A stretch of DNA of 57,495 nt from Acidobacteriota bacterium. Lineage in GTDB: Bacteria > Acidobacteriota > Blastocatellia > UBA7656. Position numbers and translations under genes: made by a program. Positions 43,085-51,682 of the stretch are shown piece by piece; the stretch's first letter is position 1, and every line of letters starts with the position of its first letter. The notes under the pieces are model-generated. The model had not been told where the DNA came from, searched no databases, and saw nothing but the letters and a program-made list of their open reading frames with translations. The stretch spans positions 1-57,495 of the forward strand of contig JACQDB010000018.1 of NCBI GenBank assembly GCA_016201275.1. The letters run 5' to 3'.

Positions 43085-45526
43085 TTAATGCAGGGGAAGG
43101 CGAATCCGCAGTGCCGTGCCTTTGGCGGCTTTGCCTTGAATATCAAACTCGCCGTGCAACAGCGTCACGCGCTCGCGCATTCCGACGAGGCCGAAGGATT
43201 TACTTTTCGCCAGATCACGGTTTTGCAAACCCAAGCCGTTGTCCTGCACTTCCAGCAACAGGTTGCCATTCTCCTGTTCCAGTTTGACCTGAATTCGAGT
43301 GGCCGAGGCGTGACGCGCCACATTGGTCAAGGCTTCCTGGAGGATGCGAAAAACGGCAGTCGAGCGGTCGCGCTCCAGTTCTATGTAAGCGGGGGTGGCT
43401 ACCAACTCGCAAGTGATGCCGGTGCGATTTTGGAAATCCTGCATCTGCCATTCGATGGCGGCGACGATGCCCAGATCGTCGAGAATGCCGGGGCGCAATT
43501 CACTGACCAGTTTGCGCGTCACCTGCACGGTGGACTCGATGAGCCTGTTCATCTCGCGGGTCTTGACCAGCACGGTCGCCTGCGGTTCAAAGCCAGCCTC
43601 GGCCAAGCGACGGTCGAGCCACGCCACATCCATCTTTAAGCCGGTCAAGGCCGCTCCCAATTCGTCATGAATTTCGCGGGCGATGCGGGCGCGCTCTTCT
43701 TCGCGCACCGATTCCAGATGCGCCGACAGAGCGCGCAACTCTTCATGCGATTCACGCAATTTTTCTTCGGCGCGCTGGCGTTCGGTGATGTCTGTGACCA
43801 CTGTCAACAGCGCCGTTCGTCCATCAAACTCGAAGCGATGCGCTGTGACTTCAGCAAAAATCAGCCGCCCGTCTTTGCAGCGATGCCACGCCTTCACGGC
43901 ACGATTGAAACGCTGAATATTTTGTACATAGGCCAGCATACGCGGCACCTCTTCGGGCAAGCGCAACTCTGCCATGTGCATATGCAAAAACTCTTCGCGG
44001 CTATAGCCAAAATGATTCACCGCCGCGTCGTTGACTTCCATGAAGTGCAAGGTTTCCCGATCCACCACCCACATAGGCAGCGGATTATTGGCAAACAGAT
44101 AGCGAAAGTTGGCTTCATTCTGGCGCAGCGATTCTTCGATCTGCTTACGTTTGGTGACTTCATTCATGGTGACAATGGCACCAATAATCGCACCATCAGC
44201 GTTGTATAAGGGGCCGTATTTGGCGTCTAACCAGATAGGCTCTCCGGTTTTCGGCGATGCCGTTGGCAGGTCTGGGCCGACAGAGCTTTCTCCGTTCAGC
44301 GCTCCTTCCAACGAGCTATCGGAGGGGGAATCGCGATACCGAGGGAAGACCTCTAAAAATGGTCTGCCCACAACTTCTTCAAAGCGATAGCCGGTCAAGT
44401 CTTCCATGAAAGGATTCCACACCACGTACTTCATCTCGCGATCAAATACGACAATGCCTTCCTGGGCGTTGGCGATAACCTGCTTGTTAAATTCATTCGA
44501 TTCGCGCAGCGCGTTCTCCATGCGCTTGCGTTCGGTGATCTCTTGAAAGAAGACCGCCAGACCTTCCGGCGAAGGGTAGAGGTGAGCTTCGAACCAGCGC
44601 TCCCAGGGGGCGAAATATTCTTCCGCCTGCATCACCACTTGGGTGCTGACCGCTTGATGAAAGTAGTGATAAAACGGGTGTCCTACGGCTTCGGGAATTT
44701 CCGTCCACAGGTGTTTGCCGAGCAAGTCTGCGCGTTGCCGATTGAGCAATTGCGCGCCTTTCTGGTTGACATAAACCAAATGCCAAGTGGGATCCAAAGC
44801 GATAAACGCATCGGTGATGCTTTCAAGAATCAGATGGGTTTTTTCTCGTGCGGCTTCGGCTTCGGCACGCGCCAGTTGCTCTTGCACCAGCAGGCGTGCG
44901 CGTTCTTTCTCGGCGCTTTTGCGCTCCGTATGATCCATCACAAAAGCGATGCACGTTACGCCTTCCAAGCGCGCCGCGCCGACCAGAATCGGCACTCGTG
45001 AGCCGTCTTTATGGAAGTATTCTTTTTCCCAGGTGGAACTTGCGCCCGTGCGTTTCACCTCTTCAATGGCGCGCTCGTCAAGTTGTTGGAATTCAGGCGG
45101 CGTCATCTCGTCCCAGTGAATCCGGCCACTGTGTAAGTCTTCTTTGCTATAGCCAACCATCTGCAAAAAGGCGTCATTGGCGTCTAGCACGTTGCCGTTG
45201 AAATCGGCAATCAGTATGCCGATGATGTTGGATTCGACCAGGCGTTGGAAACGCGCATGACTTTGTTTAAGGGCTTGCTGCGTCTGCTCGTTTTGCGCCA
45301 GCAGACGATAAGTCAACAGCAAGGCCAGAAGAACCAGAAGACTGGCGGCAAATCCGGGCAGTTCCGAGGGGATGGCTTGAGCGCGAAAAATCTGTTGTAT
45401 CGTCATCAATGCAAAGAGCAGCGGAAAGACGGCAACGCGCCAATCTCTGGTCTTGCGTAAGATGACCACGGAGAAAACCATCGCCAACAGTCTGATCAAA
45501 ATTGAAACCACCAGAATAAGGCTCAT
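43085..45526 (-). CDS. Multi-PAS sensor histidine kinase, NarX-type (HisKA_3)
   Basis: 813 aa; AGGAAGG precedes the ATG. Two to three N-terminal hydrophobic helices (to about 75) anchor it. Four PAS domains follow (ESNIIGILIADFNGNVLDAN; ESITDAFIALDPTWHLVYVN; NAQEGIVVFDREMKYVVWN; NNPLPMWVVDRETLHFMEVN), then HisKA_3 with the phospho-accepting His in RIAREIHDELGAALTGL, and a C-terminal HATPase (VQDNGLGL, SFGLVGMRERV). The GMRER form is typical of kinases that pair with NarL-type regulators, matching the regulator gene at 42190-42822. Stimulus unknown. Confidence 0.92.
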   Translation of the reverse strand: MSLILVVSILIRLLAMVFSVVILRKTRDWRVAVFPLLFALMTIQQIFRAQAIPSELPGFAASLLVLLALLLTYRLLAQNEQTQQALKQSHARFQRLVESNIIGILIADFNGNVLDANDAFLQMVGYSKEDLHSGRIHWDEMTPPEFQQLDERAIEEVKRTGASSTWEKEYFHKDGSRVPILVGAARLEGVTCIAFVMDHTERKSAEKERARLLVQEQLARAEAEAAREKTHLILESITDAFIALDPTWHLVYVNQKGAQLLNRQRADLLGKHLWTEIPEAVGHPFYHYFHQAVSTQVVMQAEEYFAPWERWFEAHLYPSPEGLAVFFQEITERKRMENALRESNEFNKQVIANAQEGIVVFDREMKYVVWNPFMEDLTGYRFEEVVGRPFLEVFPRYRDSPSDSSLEGALNGESSVGPDLPTASPKTGEPIWLDAKYGPLYNADGAIIGAIVTMNEVTKRKQIEESLRQNEANFRYLFANNPLPMWVVDRETLHFMEVNDAAVNHFGYSREEFLHMHMAELRLPEEVPRMLAYVQNIQRFNRAVKAWHRCKDGRLIFAEVTAHRFEFDGRTALLTVVTDITERQRAEEKLRESHEELRALSAHLESVREEERARIAREIHDELGAALTGLKMDVAWLDRRLAEAGFEPQATVLVKTREMNRLIESTVQVTRKLVSELRPGILDDLGIVAAIEWQMQDFQNRTGITCELVATPAYIELERDRSTAVFRILQEALTNVARHASATRIQVKLEQENGNLLLEVQDNGLGLQNRDLAKSKSFGLVGMRERVTLLHGEFDIQGKAAKGTALRIRLPLH

Positions 45527-45709
45527 AGCGCCTTCCTTCCTGCGATGAAAAATCCGTCGTCACACCTCGGCCAAGTTGAGGCTGTTGGAATCATCAGTAC
45601 GTGATGCCTGCCATTGTAGCATACGCCCCGCGTGTCACTGATATGGCAGAACTTTTTGGCGTGATCGGTTTGGGCAAAGGCGCTGGGCAGCAACTTCTGC
45701 TCTATACGT

Positions 45710-46654
45710 TTACTCGCACAGCGCCGCGCAGTCGGCGGCGCACCAAGGCGTGAACGCCGCCGCCGCTTCCAGGCGCGTCACCATCACCTCGGCAAAGGCT
45801 GCCGCATTGAGCAAGCCTTTTAAGAGGTGCAAACGATTGGCGGTTTCCGCTTCGCCGTTCAACTCCGTAAACACGGCGGTCTTTTGCGCCTTCGATAAAG
45901 TTCCTTTGACGCGCTGAATTTCGCTGACCGTCAGTTGCGGCCCAGCTTGCACCAGACGGAAAAAGCGTTGAAGCAAAGCGACGAGGTTGCCGATTTGCAT
46001 TGCGGAAAGCGACTGTTCGTTGAAGAGCATCAAGCCGCTGACGTGATGCCGCGCTTCATCTTGCAAAATCGCTGCAAAGACCTGTTGCAGATTGCGGTCC
46101 AAACAAGCTCTGGCCAGAGCTTGATAATGATGAATGCCCCAGCCTTCTAAGATCACCTGCACCACATAAGCAAGCGTGGTGCGGTCTTCGCACTGCAAGA
46201 CTTCTTCAATCAAAGTGATGAACGGATTATGGCGGAACGCCTGTGCTTGGGAAGCGGAAATGAATTGACCGATCCAGTTGAAATGCAGCGCTTCATCGGC
46301 GGCAAACAGACTGTAGAGCATACGCTCCGGCGTGGTGGCGGCTAGCAGTGACATCTTGGCGGCAAAGTACATTCCGCATTTTTCGATGTAGTAAGCTTCC
46401 GCCAGAAGATTGCGTCCGCAAGCTTGCACAATGGCCTGTTGTTCGGCGGCGCTGGAGTTTTGAAACAGAGAAACCCGGTCGAGCTTGAAGTGCGCGGCAG
46501 GCCAGCACGCTTGCGCCGCCTGCGCCTTGACCAAGGGCAAAGGGCTGCGACTCTTGAGGGCTGAACGCAGCACGGCGTACAGTTGGTGGTCATCGCGCCA
46601 ATCCGGCGCATCCAGTCGCACGGCGATGTCTATCTTGTCGCAAGCCTCGGGCAT
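45710..46654 (-). CDS. Ferritin-like di-iron carboxylate protein
   Basis: 314 aa from ATG 46654, chosen because GGAG lies about 8 bases upstream; the frame extends to 46705. All-alpha. Four carboxylate/His motifs with ferritin/ribonucleotide-reductase-like spacing are visible: LLAEAYYIEKCGMYFA, ADEALHFNW (ExxH), VILEGWGIHHY and QDEARHHVSG (ExxH). This implies a di-iron centre that activates O2. Overall form is close to the heme-oxygenase-like/di-iron oxidase and p-aminobenzoate N-oxygenase-like groups. No partner reductase is adjacent. Substrate unknown; the family call is firm only at the fold level. Confidence 0.68.
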   Translation of the reverse strand: MPEACDKIDIAVRLDAPDWRDDHQLYAVLRSALKSRSPLPLVKAQAAQACWPAAHFKLDRVSLFQNSSAAEQQAIVQACGRNLLAEAYYIEKCGMYFAAKMSLLAATTPERMLYSLFAADEALHFNWIGQFISASQAQAFRHNPFITLIEEVLQCEDRTTLAYVVQVILEGWGIHHYQALARACLDRNLQQVFAAILQDEARHHVSGLMLFNEQSLSAMQIGNLVALLQRFFRLVQAGPQLTVSEIQRVKGTLSKAQKTAVFTELNGEAETANRLHLLKGLLNAAAFAEVMVTRLEAAAAFTPWCAADCAALCE

Positions 46655-47228
46655 CGAAAATTCTCCAACGAATGCAGCGTCTGCCGCAGTGCAAGCATAC
46701 GCCAAAGCAAGGGCGAGAACCAGAGGTTTTGCTGTTGGCGCACGAGCAATTTTTATCAGGGATTTTCCTCTCTGGCGCTTGCATTTCCACAGGCTTTTGC
46801 GAATACTCTACAGCGAAAAGCCGCGACAGCCGAGGTCATTATTCTCTACCGTATTGGAAAAGTTTTGCGAAGATATTGCCTACAAAACTTGGTGATTTTC
46901 CACCAACCGAGTAAGGCTGGTGGATGAAATAATGTGCAACTTTGTACGGGCGACCCTGCGATGGTTGCCCGTACAGGGCAGGGGGAAATCTCTCAAGTCT
47001 TGCCGGTTATTTCATTCACTATACCAAGTTGCGGAACGGGTTTGCCGACTCTTGATGGCCGCCTTGCCGTGCCGCTGTAGCGCTGGCACAAGCGCCGCCG
47101 AGAAAGGCAAAATAGAGAATCGCATAGAGGGCTTCACCGTATCGCCTGCACCTTTGAAACCGCTGCACGCAGGGGCTGCCTGGGCGCAATGATTTTTTGA
47201 TGCACGATGTTTTTTACGATAGATTTTT
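46655..47228. other. Intergenic region with small hairpins before the sugar importer
   Basis: 574 bases between a minus-strand and a plus-strand gene. It holds a GTACGGGCGACC hairpin (46944-46955 / 46963-46974), a relative of family E, and a weak CCACCA...TGGTGG stem near 46900. No gene, clear promoter or regulator site is seen; the importer promoter must lie near its right end. Confidence 0.5.
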
Positions 47229-48269
47229 ATGAAACAGCTAAACCTATTGATCCTTGTTTTGCTCTTGGCGCTGTTGACCGGAGCTTGTGTGTGCGGCCCC
47301 GAAAACAGCGGCGCAGTAGGCGCAAAGAAGACCGGCCCGATTCGCATAGGGCTGTCTTTTGACACCCTCAAAGAAGAGCGCTGGCAATATGACCGCGATT
47401 TGATTATGGCTCGCGCCAAAGAACTGGGCGCAGAGGTCATCTATCTGGCCGCCGACAGCAACGACGATGTGCAGAACAAGCAGATCGAAAATCTGCTGAC
47501 GCAAGGCATAGACGTGTTGATTATCGTGCCGCACAACGCCGAAGTTGCCGCCGCCGGGGTTGACGCAGCCAAACGTCAAGGCGTGCCGGTGATAAGTTAT
47601 GACCGCTTGATTCGTAACAGCGACGTGGATGTGTATCTGTCGTTCGACAATATCAAAGTCGGAGAGTTGCAGGCGCAATACCTGTTAGACCGCGCTCCGA
47701 AAGGCAACTACATTTTGATTGGCGGCGCGCCCACCGATAACAATGCCAAGATGTTTCGCCAGGGGCAGATGAACATCTTGCAACCGGCCATTGATCGCGG
47801 CGACATCAAAATCGTTGCCGACCAGTGGGCTAAGGACTGGCAACCGAACGAGGCTTTGAAGCACACCGAAAACGCCCTCACCCAGGTCAACAACAATGTC
47901 GTTGCCGTAGTCGTTTCCAACGACGGCACTGCGGGTGGCGCGATTCAGGCATTACAGGAACAACGCCTCGCCGGAAAAGTTCTGGTCTCCGGACAGGACG
48001 CCGAACTCGCAGGCTTGCAACGCATCGTCGCCGGTACGCAATCCATGACGGTCTATAAACCGATCCGCAAACTGGCGACCCGCGCCGCCGAAGTCGCTGT
48101 GGCAATGGCTCGCGGCGCAGCCCTGGAAACGACTTCAACCGTCAACAACGGCAAAAAAGATGTGCCTGCGATTTTGCTCGAACCAATAGCCGTTGATAAA
48201 TCGAACATTGATAGCACGGTCATCGCCGACGGCTATCAAAAACGCGAACTGATTTATAAAAAACAATAA
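47229..48269 (+). CDS. xylF: Sugar ABC transporter substrate-binding lipoprotein, XylF-like
   Basis: 346 aa. A lipoprotein signal with lipobox LTGAC (Cys20) anchors it at the outer face of the inner membrane. Periplasmic-binding-protein fold type I: IRIGLSFDTLKEERWQYDRD, VLIIVPHNAEVAAAGVDAAK, VPVISYDRLIRN, and AVVVSNDGTAGGAIQAL. These match D-xylose-binding XylF closely; other pentoses are possible. It is followed by the ATPase and, after one extra gene, the permease of the same system. Confidence 0.88.
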   Translation: MKQLNLLILVLLLALLTGACVCGPENSGAVGAKKTGPIRIGLSFDTLKEERWQYDRDLIMARAKELGAEVIYLAADSNDDVQNKQIENLLTQGIDVLIIVPHNAEVAAAGVDAAKRQGVPVISYDRLIRNSDVDVYLSFDNIKVGELQAQYLLDRAPKGNYILIGGAPTDNNAKMFRQGQMNILQPAIDRGDIKIVADQWAKDWQPNEALKHTENALTQVNNNVVAVVVSNDGTAGGAIQALQEQRLAGKVLVSGQDAELAGLQRIVAGTQSMTVYKPIRKLATRAAEVAVAMARGAALETTSTVNNGKKDVPAILLEPIAVDKSNIDSTVIADGYQKRELIYKKQ

Positions 48270-48285
48270 ATAGTCCGTAGTCTCT

Positions 48286-48374
48286 AGTCCGCAGTCCATA
48301 GTTTGTCACCAGCACGATTTATAATTTTCGTGCCAACGTCAAAGCGAAGACTGAAGGACTACGGACTGCGGACT
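48286..48374. repeat. Inverted repeat between xylF and xylG
   Basis: AGTCCGCAGTCC (48286-48297) pairs with 48363-48374. Both sides also contain AGTCCGTAGTC-type repeats, so several pairings are possible. It could stabilise the xylF message or reduce read-through into xylG; it may also be another dispersed repeat. Confidence 0.55.
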
Positions 48375-48388
48375 GGGAACTACAGGCA

Positions 48389-49894
48389 ATGCTTTTAGAA
48401 ATGCGCGAGATCACCAAATCGTTTCCGGGCGTGCGTGCTTTGGACGGCGTGACTTTTGATTTACGCGAAGGCGAAATTCATGCGTTGGTGGGCGAAAACG
48501 GCGCAGGCAAATCCACTTTGATGAAAGTGTTGAGCGGCGTTTACAGCGCCTCTGAACACGGCGGCGCAATCGTCATCGCTGGCGCGGTAAAAAAATTCAG
48601 TGGCATACGGGATTCCGAAGCGGCAGGCGTGGCAATTATTTTTCAGGAGCTGTCGTTAGTGCCGGAGATGACGGTTGGCGAAAATATTTTTTTGGGGCGC
48701 GAGCCGCGTCGTTTCGGCATCGTGCAATGGGACGCGCTCTATAAAAAAGCTGCCGATTTGCTCAAGCAACTGCATCTTTCGATTGACCCGCGCACGCCTA
48801 TACGTCAACTCGGCATCGGCCAGCAACAGCTTGTCGAAATCGCCAAGGCGTTATCGCAGGAGGCCAGGATTCTGGTGCTGGATGAACCGACGGCGGCTTT
48901 GACCGATACCGAAGTGCAAACCTTGATGGCGATTCTCGAACAATTACGCCAACGTCAGGTCGGCATGGTTTACATTTCGCACAAGCTCAACGAAGTCTTT
49001 CGCATCAGCGACCGCATTACCGTTTTGCGCGATGGCAAAACCATTGACACGGTGGCGACCCAAGAAACCAGCGAAGCGCAGGTCATCGCCAAGATGGTTG
49101 GACGCGAAGTCCATCAGGTCTTTCCGCCCGACACCCGACAACCGAAAGAGGTGGTCTTTGAAGTGCGCGGCTTGACCGTCGCGGACGCTTACACGACAAA
49201 AAAAGTTGTCAAGCAGGTCAGCTTCACGGTCAAACGCGGCGAAGTTTTGGGCATCGCCGGATTGATGGGCGCAGGGCGCAGCGAATTGTTGATGGCGATC
49301 TTTGGTGCTTATCAGGGGCGCGTTACCGGCGACATTTTTTTGGAAGGCAAACGCCTGCGAATCAATAGCCCCGCCGATGCCATTGGCCAGGGCATAGGCT
49401 TTGTCACCGAAGACCGCAAGCGCTACGGCTTGGTTTTGGAGCAGACGATTGTGAAAAACATGACGCTTGCGGGATTGCCCAAATTATCCGGGCGCTTTGT
49501 CACCAATCTCGATAAAGAGACCCGTCTGGGCGGCAAGGCGATGAAAGATTTGCGCGTCAAAGCCAATTCGTTATTCACCATTGTCGGTACTTTGTCGGGC
49601 GGCAATCAACAAAAGGTGGTGTTGGCGAAATGGTTGTTGAATAATCCGAAAGTGTTGTTTCTGGACGAACCAACACGCGGCATAGACATCGGTGCCAAGC
49701 AGGAAATTTACACGCAGATAGACAAGCTGGCGCAATCCGGTTTAGCCATCGTGATGGTGTCGTCGGAGTTGCCTGAAGTATTGGGACTAGCGGACCGCGT
49801 GCTGGTATTGCGCGAAGGCCGCGTCACGGGCGAATTCACGCGCCACGAAGCGACGCCCGAAATCGTGATGGCACGCGCCACCGGCAGTTTCTAA
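48389..49894 (+). CDS. xylG: Sugar ABC transporter ATP-binding protein, XylG-like
   Basis: 501 aa with two tandem ABC domains, as in ribose/xylose importers. First domain: Walker A GENGAGKST, signature LGIGQQQLVEIAKAL, Walker B ILVLDEPTAAL. Second domain (from about 255): degenerate Walker A GLMGAGRSEL, signature LSGGNQQKVVLAKW, Walker B VLFLDEPTRGID. The GQQQ and GGNQQ signatures are normal in this carbohydrate group. It energises import with XylF and XylH. Confidence 0.93.
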   Translation: MLLEMREITKSFPGVRALDGVTFDLREGEIHALVGENGAGKSTLMKVLSGVYSASEHGGAIVIAGAVKKFSGIRDSEAAGVAIIFQELSLVPEMTVGENIFLGREPRRFGIVQWDALYKKAADLLKQLHLSIDPRTPIRQLGIGQQQLVEIAKALSQEARILVLDEPTAALTDTEVQTLMAILEQLRQRQVGMVYISHKLNEVFRISDRITVLRDGKTIDTVATQETSEAQVIAKMVGREVHQVFPPDTRQPKEVVFEVRGLTVADAYTTKKVVKQVSFTVKRGEVLGIAGLMGAGRSELLMAIFGAYQGRVTGDIFLEGKRLRINSPADAIGQGIGFVTEDRKRYGLVLEQTIVKNMTLAGLPKLSGRFVTNLDKETRLGGKAMKDLRVKANSLFTIVGTLSGGNQQKVVLAKWLLNNPKVLFLDEPTRGIDIGAKQEIYTQIDKLAQSGLAIVMVSSELPEVLGLADRVLVLREGRVTGEFTRHEATPEIVMARATGSF

Positions 49895-49937
49895 AACGGT
49901 TTTTGCAGGAACGCTATCGTTTATCAAGGGTATAATA

Positions 49938-50363
49938 TTGCGTTACCAAGCGGGTCTTTTACTGGCTTTTATTTTTGCGGCGTTGGCGCTGCTGCATCTC
50001 TATTGGGCGGCGGGCGGCAGTTTCGGCAGCGCGGTAAGCGTGCCGATGGTGGATGGCAAACGCGCTTTTAATCCTTCGCCTATGGCGGCTCTGTGGGTTG
50101 CTGCCGCGTTGTTTATGGCGATGCTGGTGATACTCGGACAACTTCGCGTCTGGGGAAGTGGAGTGCCGCAATGGATTTTTTATTCCGGCACCTGGACGCT
50201 TTGCCTGCTCTTTTTTATTCGGGCGATAGGCAATTTCAAGTTGGTAGGTTTCTGCAAACAAGTGCATGATACGGATTTTGCGTATTGGGATACGCGCTTG
50301 TTTTCGCCTTTGTGCCTGCTGATTTCGGTACTGGCTTTTTCAATTGCGATCAAGAAAAACTAA
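49938..50363 (+). CDS. DUF3995 family membrane protein
   Basis: 141 aa with four hydrophobic helices; pattern LALLHLYWAAGG (His and Trp in the first helix), then FRAIGNFKLVGF-like IRAIGNFKLVGFCK, typical of DUF3995. It starts at TTG 49938 with AAGGG 7 bases upstream. It sits between xylG and xylH in the same direction and overlaps the upstream open part of the xylH frame but not its likely start. A function in transport is not known. Confidence 0.72.
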   Translation: MRYQAGLLLAFIFAALALLHLYWAAGGSFGSAVSVPMVDGKRAFNPSPMAALWVAAALFMAMLVILGQLRVWGSGVPQWIFYSGTWTLCLLFFIRAIGNFKLVGFCKQVHDTDFAYWDTRLFSPLCLLISVLAFSIAIKKN

Positions 50364-50385
50364 TCTCTCAGTTGAACAAAAATCT

Positions 50386-51570
50386 ATGAGCGAATCACAA
50401 TCACCACGCGACAAAAATGAGACTGCCGCCATCACCCAGGGCTTGCGCGAATTATTCATCAAGCTGGATTGGCGCACCTACACCATGGTCTTGGCGTTAA
50501 TCGTCATCTGGATCACCTTCGCCTATACGACCCACGGCGTCTTTCTGGAGGCGCGCAATTTTTCCAACCTCATGCGACAGGCGACCATTACCGGCGTCTT
50601 GGCTGTCGGTATGTTGATGGTGATTTTGCCCGGACACATAGACCTCTCGATAGGCTCGATAGCCGGACTGACGGGAGCGCTTGCCGCCATCGCGCAGGCG
50701 TTGTGGGGTTACGGTTTAATTCCTGCGCTCGCCATTGGCATCGTCACCGGCCTCATCATCGGCTTGGTGCAAGGGGCATTGGTGGCCTATGCCAACATCC
50801 CCGCGTTCATTGTCACGCTGGGCGGTTTGCTGGCATGGCGCGGCGTCGTCAAAGGCATCACCAAAGGCAACACCATTCCGATTGGCTTGGCGGAGTTCAA
50901 AGCCATAGGGCAATGCTATTTAATGAGCAAGGTCGGCATAGGGCTTGCGGCAGTGGCCGTGCTGGCGATTATTTTCCTGGCTTGGCGTCGCCATCAATCG
51001 AAACGTCGTCACGGCGCGACCCTAGGCGCAACCAATCTCGTGGTGCAAATTCTCTTGCCCTCGGCGTTGGTCATCGCCTTTATTTACGCGCTAAATCAAT
51101 ACGCGGGAGTGCCGATTCCGGTAGTGATTTTAATCGTCGTGGCCTTGCTTGGCGCGTTCCTGACCCAGAACACCACCTTCGGGCGCTACCTCTATGCCAT
51201 CGGCGGCAACGCCGATGCGGCGCGGCTTTCGGGCATCAACATCAAGCGCCATGTGCTGGCGGTTTTCTGTATTATGGGCGCGCTTGCCGGACTCGGCGGC
51301 ATCATTTATACGGCGCGTGTCGGCAGCGCTTCGCCCGATGCCGGACGCTTGTTGGAACTCGACGCGATTGCCGCTTGTGTGATTGGCGGCACCAGTTTGA
51401 TGGGCGGACGCGGCACCGTTTTTGGTGCCATTTTAGGCGCGATTTTTATGGCGAGCCTGGACAACGGAATGTCACTCAGGAATTATCAAGACTTCACCCA
51501 GGACATCGTGAAAGGCGTCATTCTGGTCGCCGCCGTTGGCCTCGATATGATTGGTCGAAAGAGAGGATAA
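50386..51570 (+). CDS. xylH: Sugar ABC transporter permease, XylH-like
   Basis: 394 aa from ATG 50386 (the frame is open from 50344). About ten transmembrane helices. Family landmarks: GVLAVGMLMVILPGHIDLSIGSIAGLTGALAA, PAFIVTLGGLLAWRGVVKGIT, NTTFGRYLYAIGGNADAARLSGIN (the ATPase coupling segment), IGGTSLMGGRGTVFGAILGA. The MMGGRG-like block and length match XylH. With XylF and XylG it forms a complete importer. Confidence 0.92.
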   Translation: MSESQSPRDKNETAAITQGLRELFIKLDWRTYTMVLALIVIWITFAYTTHGVFLEARNFSNLMRQATITGVLAVGMLMVILPGHIDLSIGSIAGLTGALAAIAQALWGYGLIPALAIGIVTGLIIGLVQGALVAYANIPAFIVTLGGLLAWRGVVKGITKGNTIPIGLAEFKAIGQCYLMSKVGIGLAAVAVLAIIFLAWRRHQSKRRHGATLGATNLVVQILLPSALVIAFIYALNQYAGVPIPVVILIVVALLGAFLTQNTTFGRYLYAIGGNADAARLSGINIKRHVLAVFCIMGALAGLGGIIYTARVGSASPDAGRLLELDAIAACVIGGTSLMGGRGTVFGAILGAIFMASLDNGMSLRNYQDFTQDIVKGVILVAAVGLDMIGRKRG

Positions 51571-51682
51571 ACACGCCTAGTGAATATCGCTTGGAAGGAC
51601 GGTCATCGCCTGCTGATGATTTGTCTCTCGTCTCCTTGGCGGCGAGCGCGGCTTCTTGCAATTGCCCTCTCAGTCGCATACG

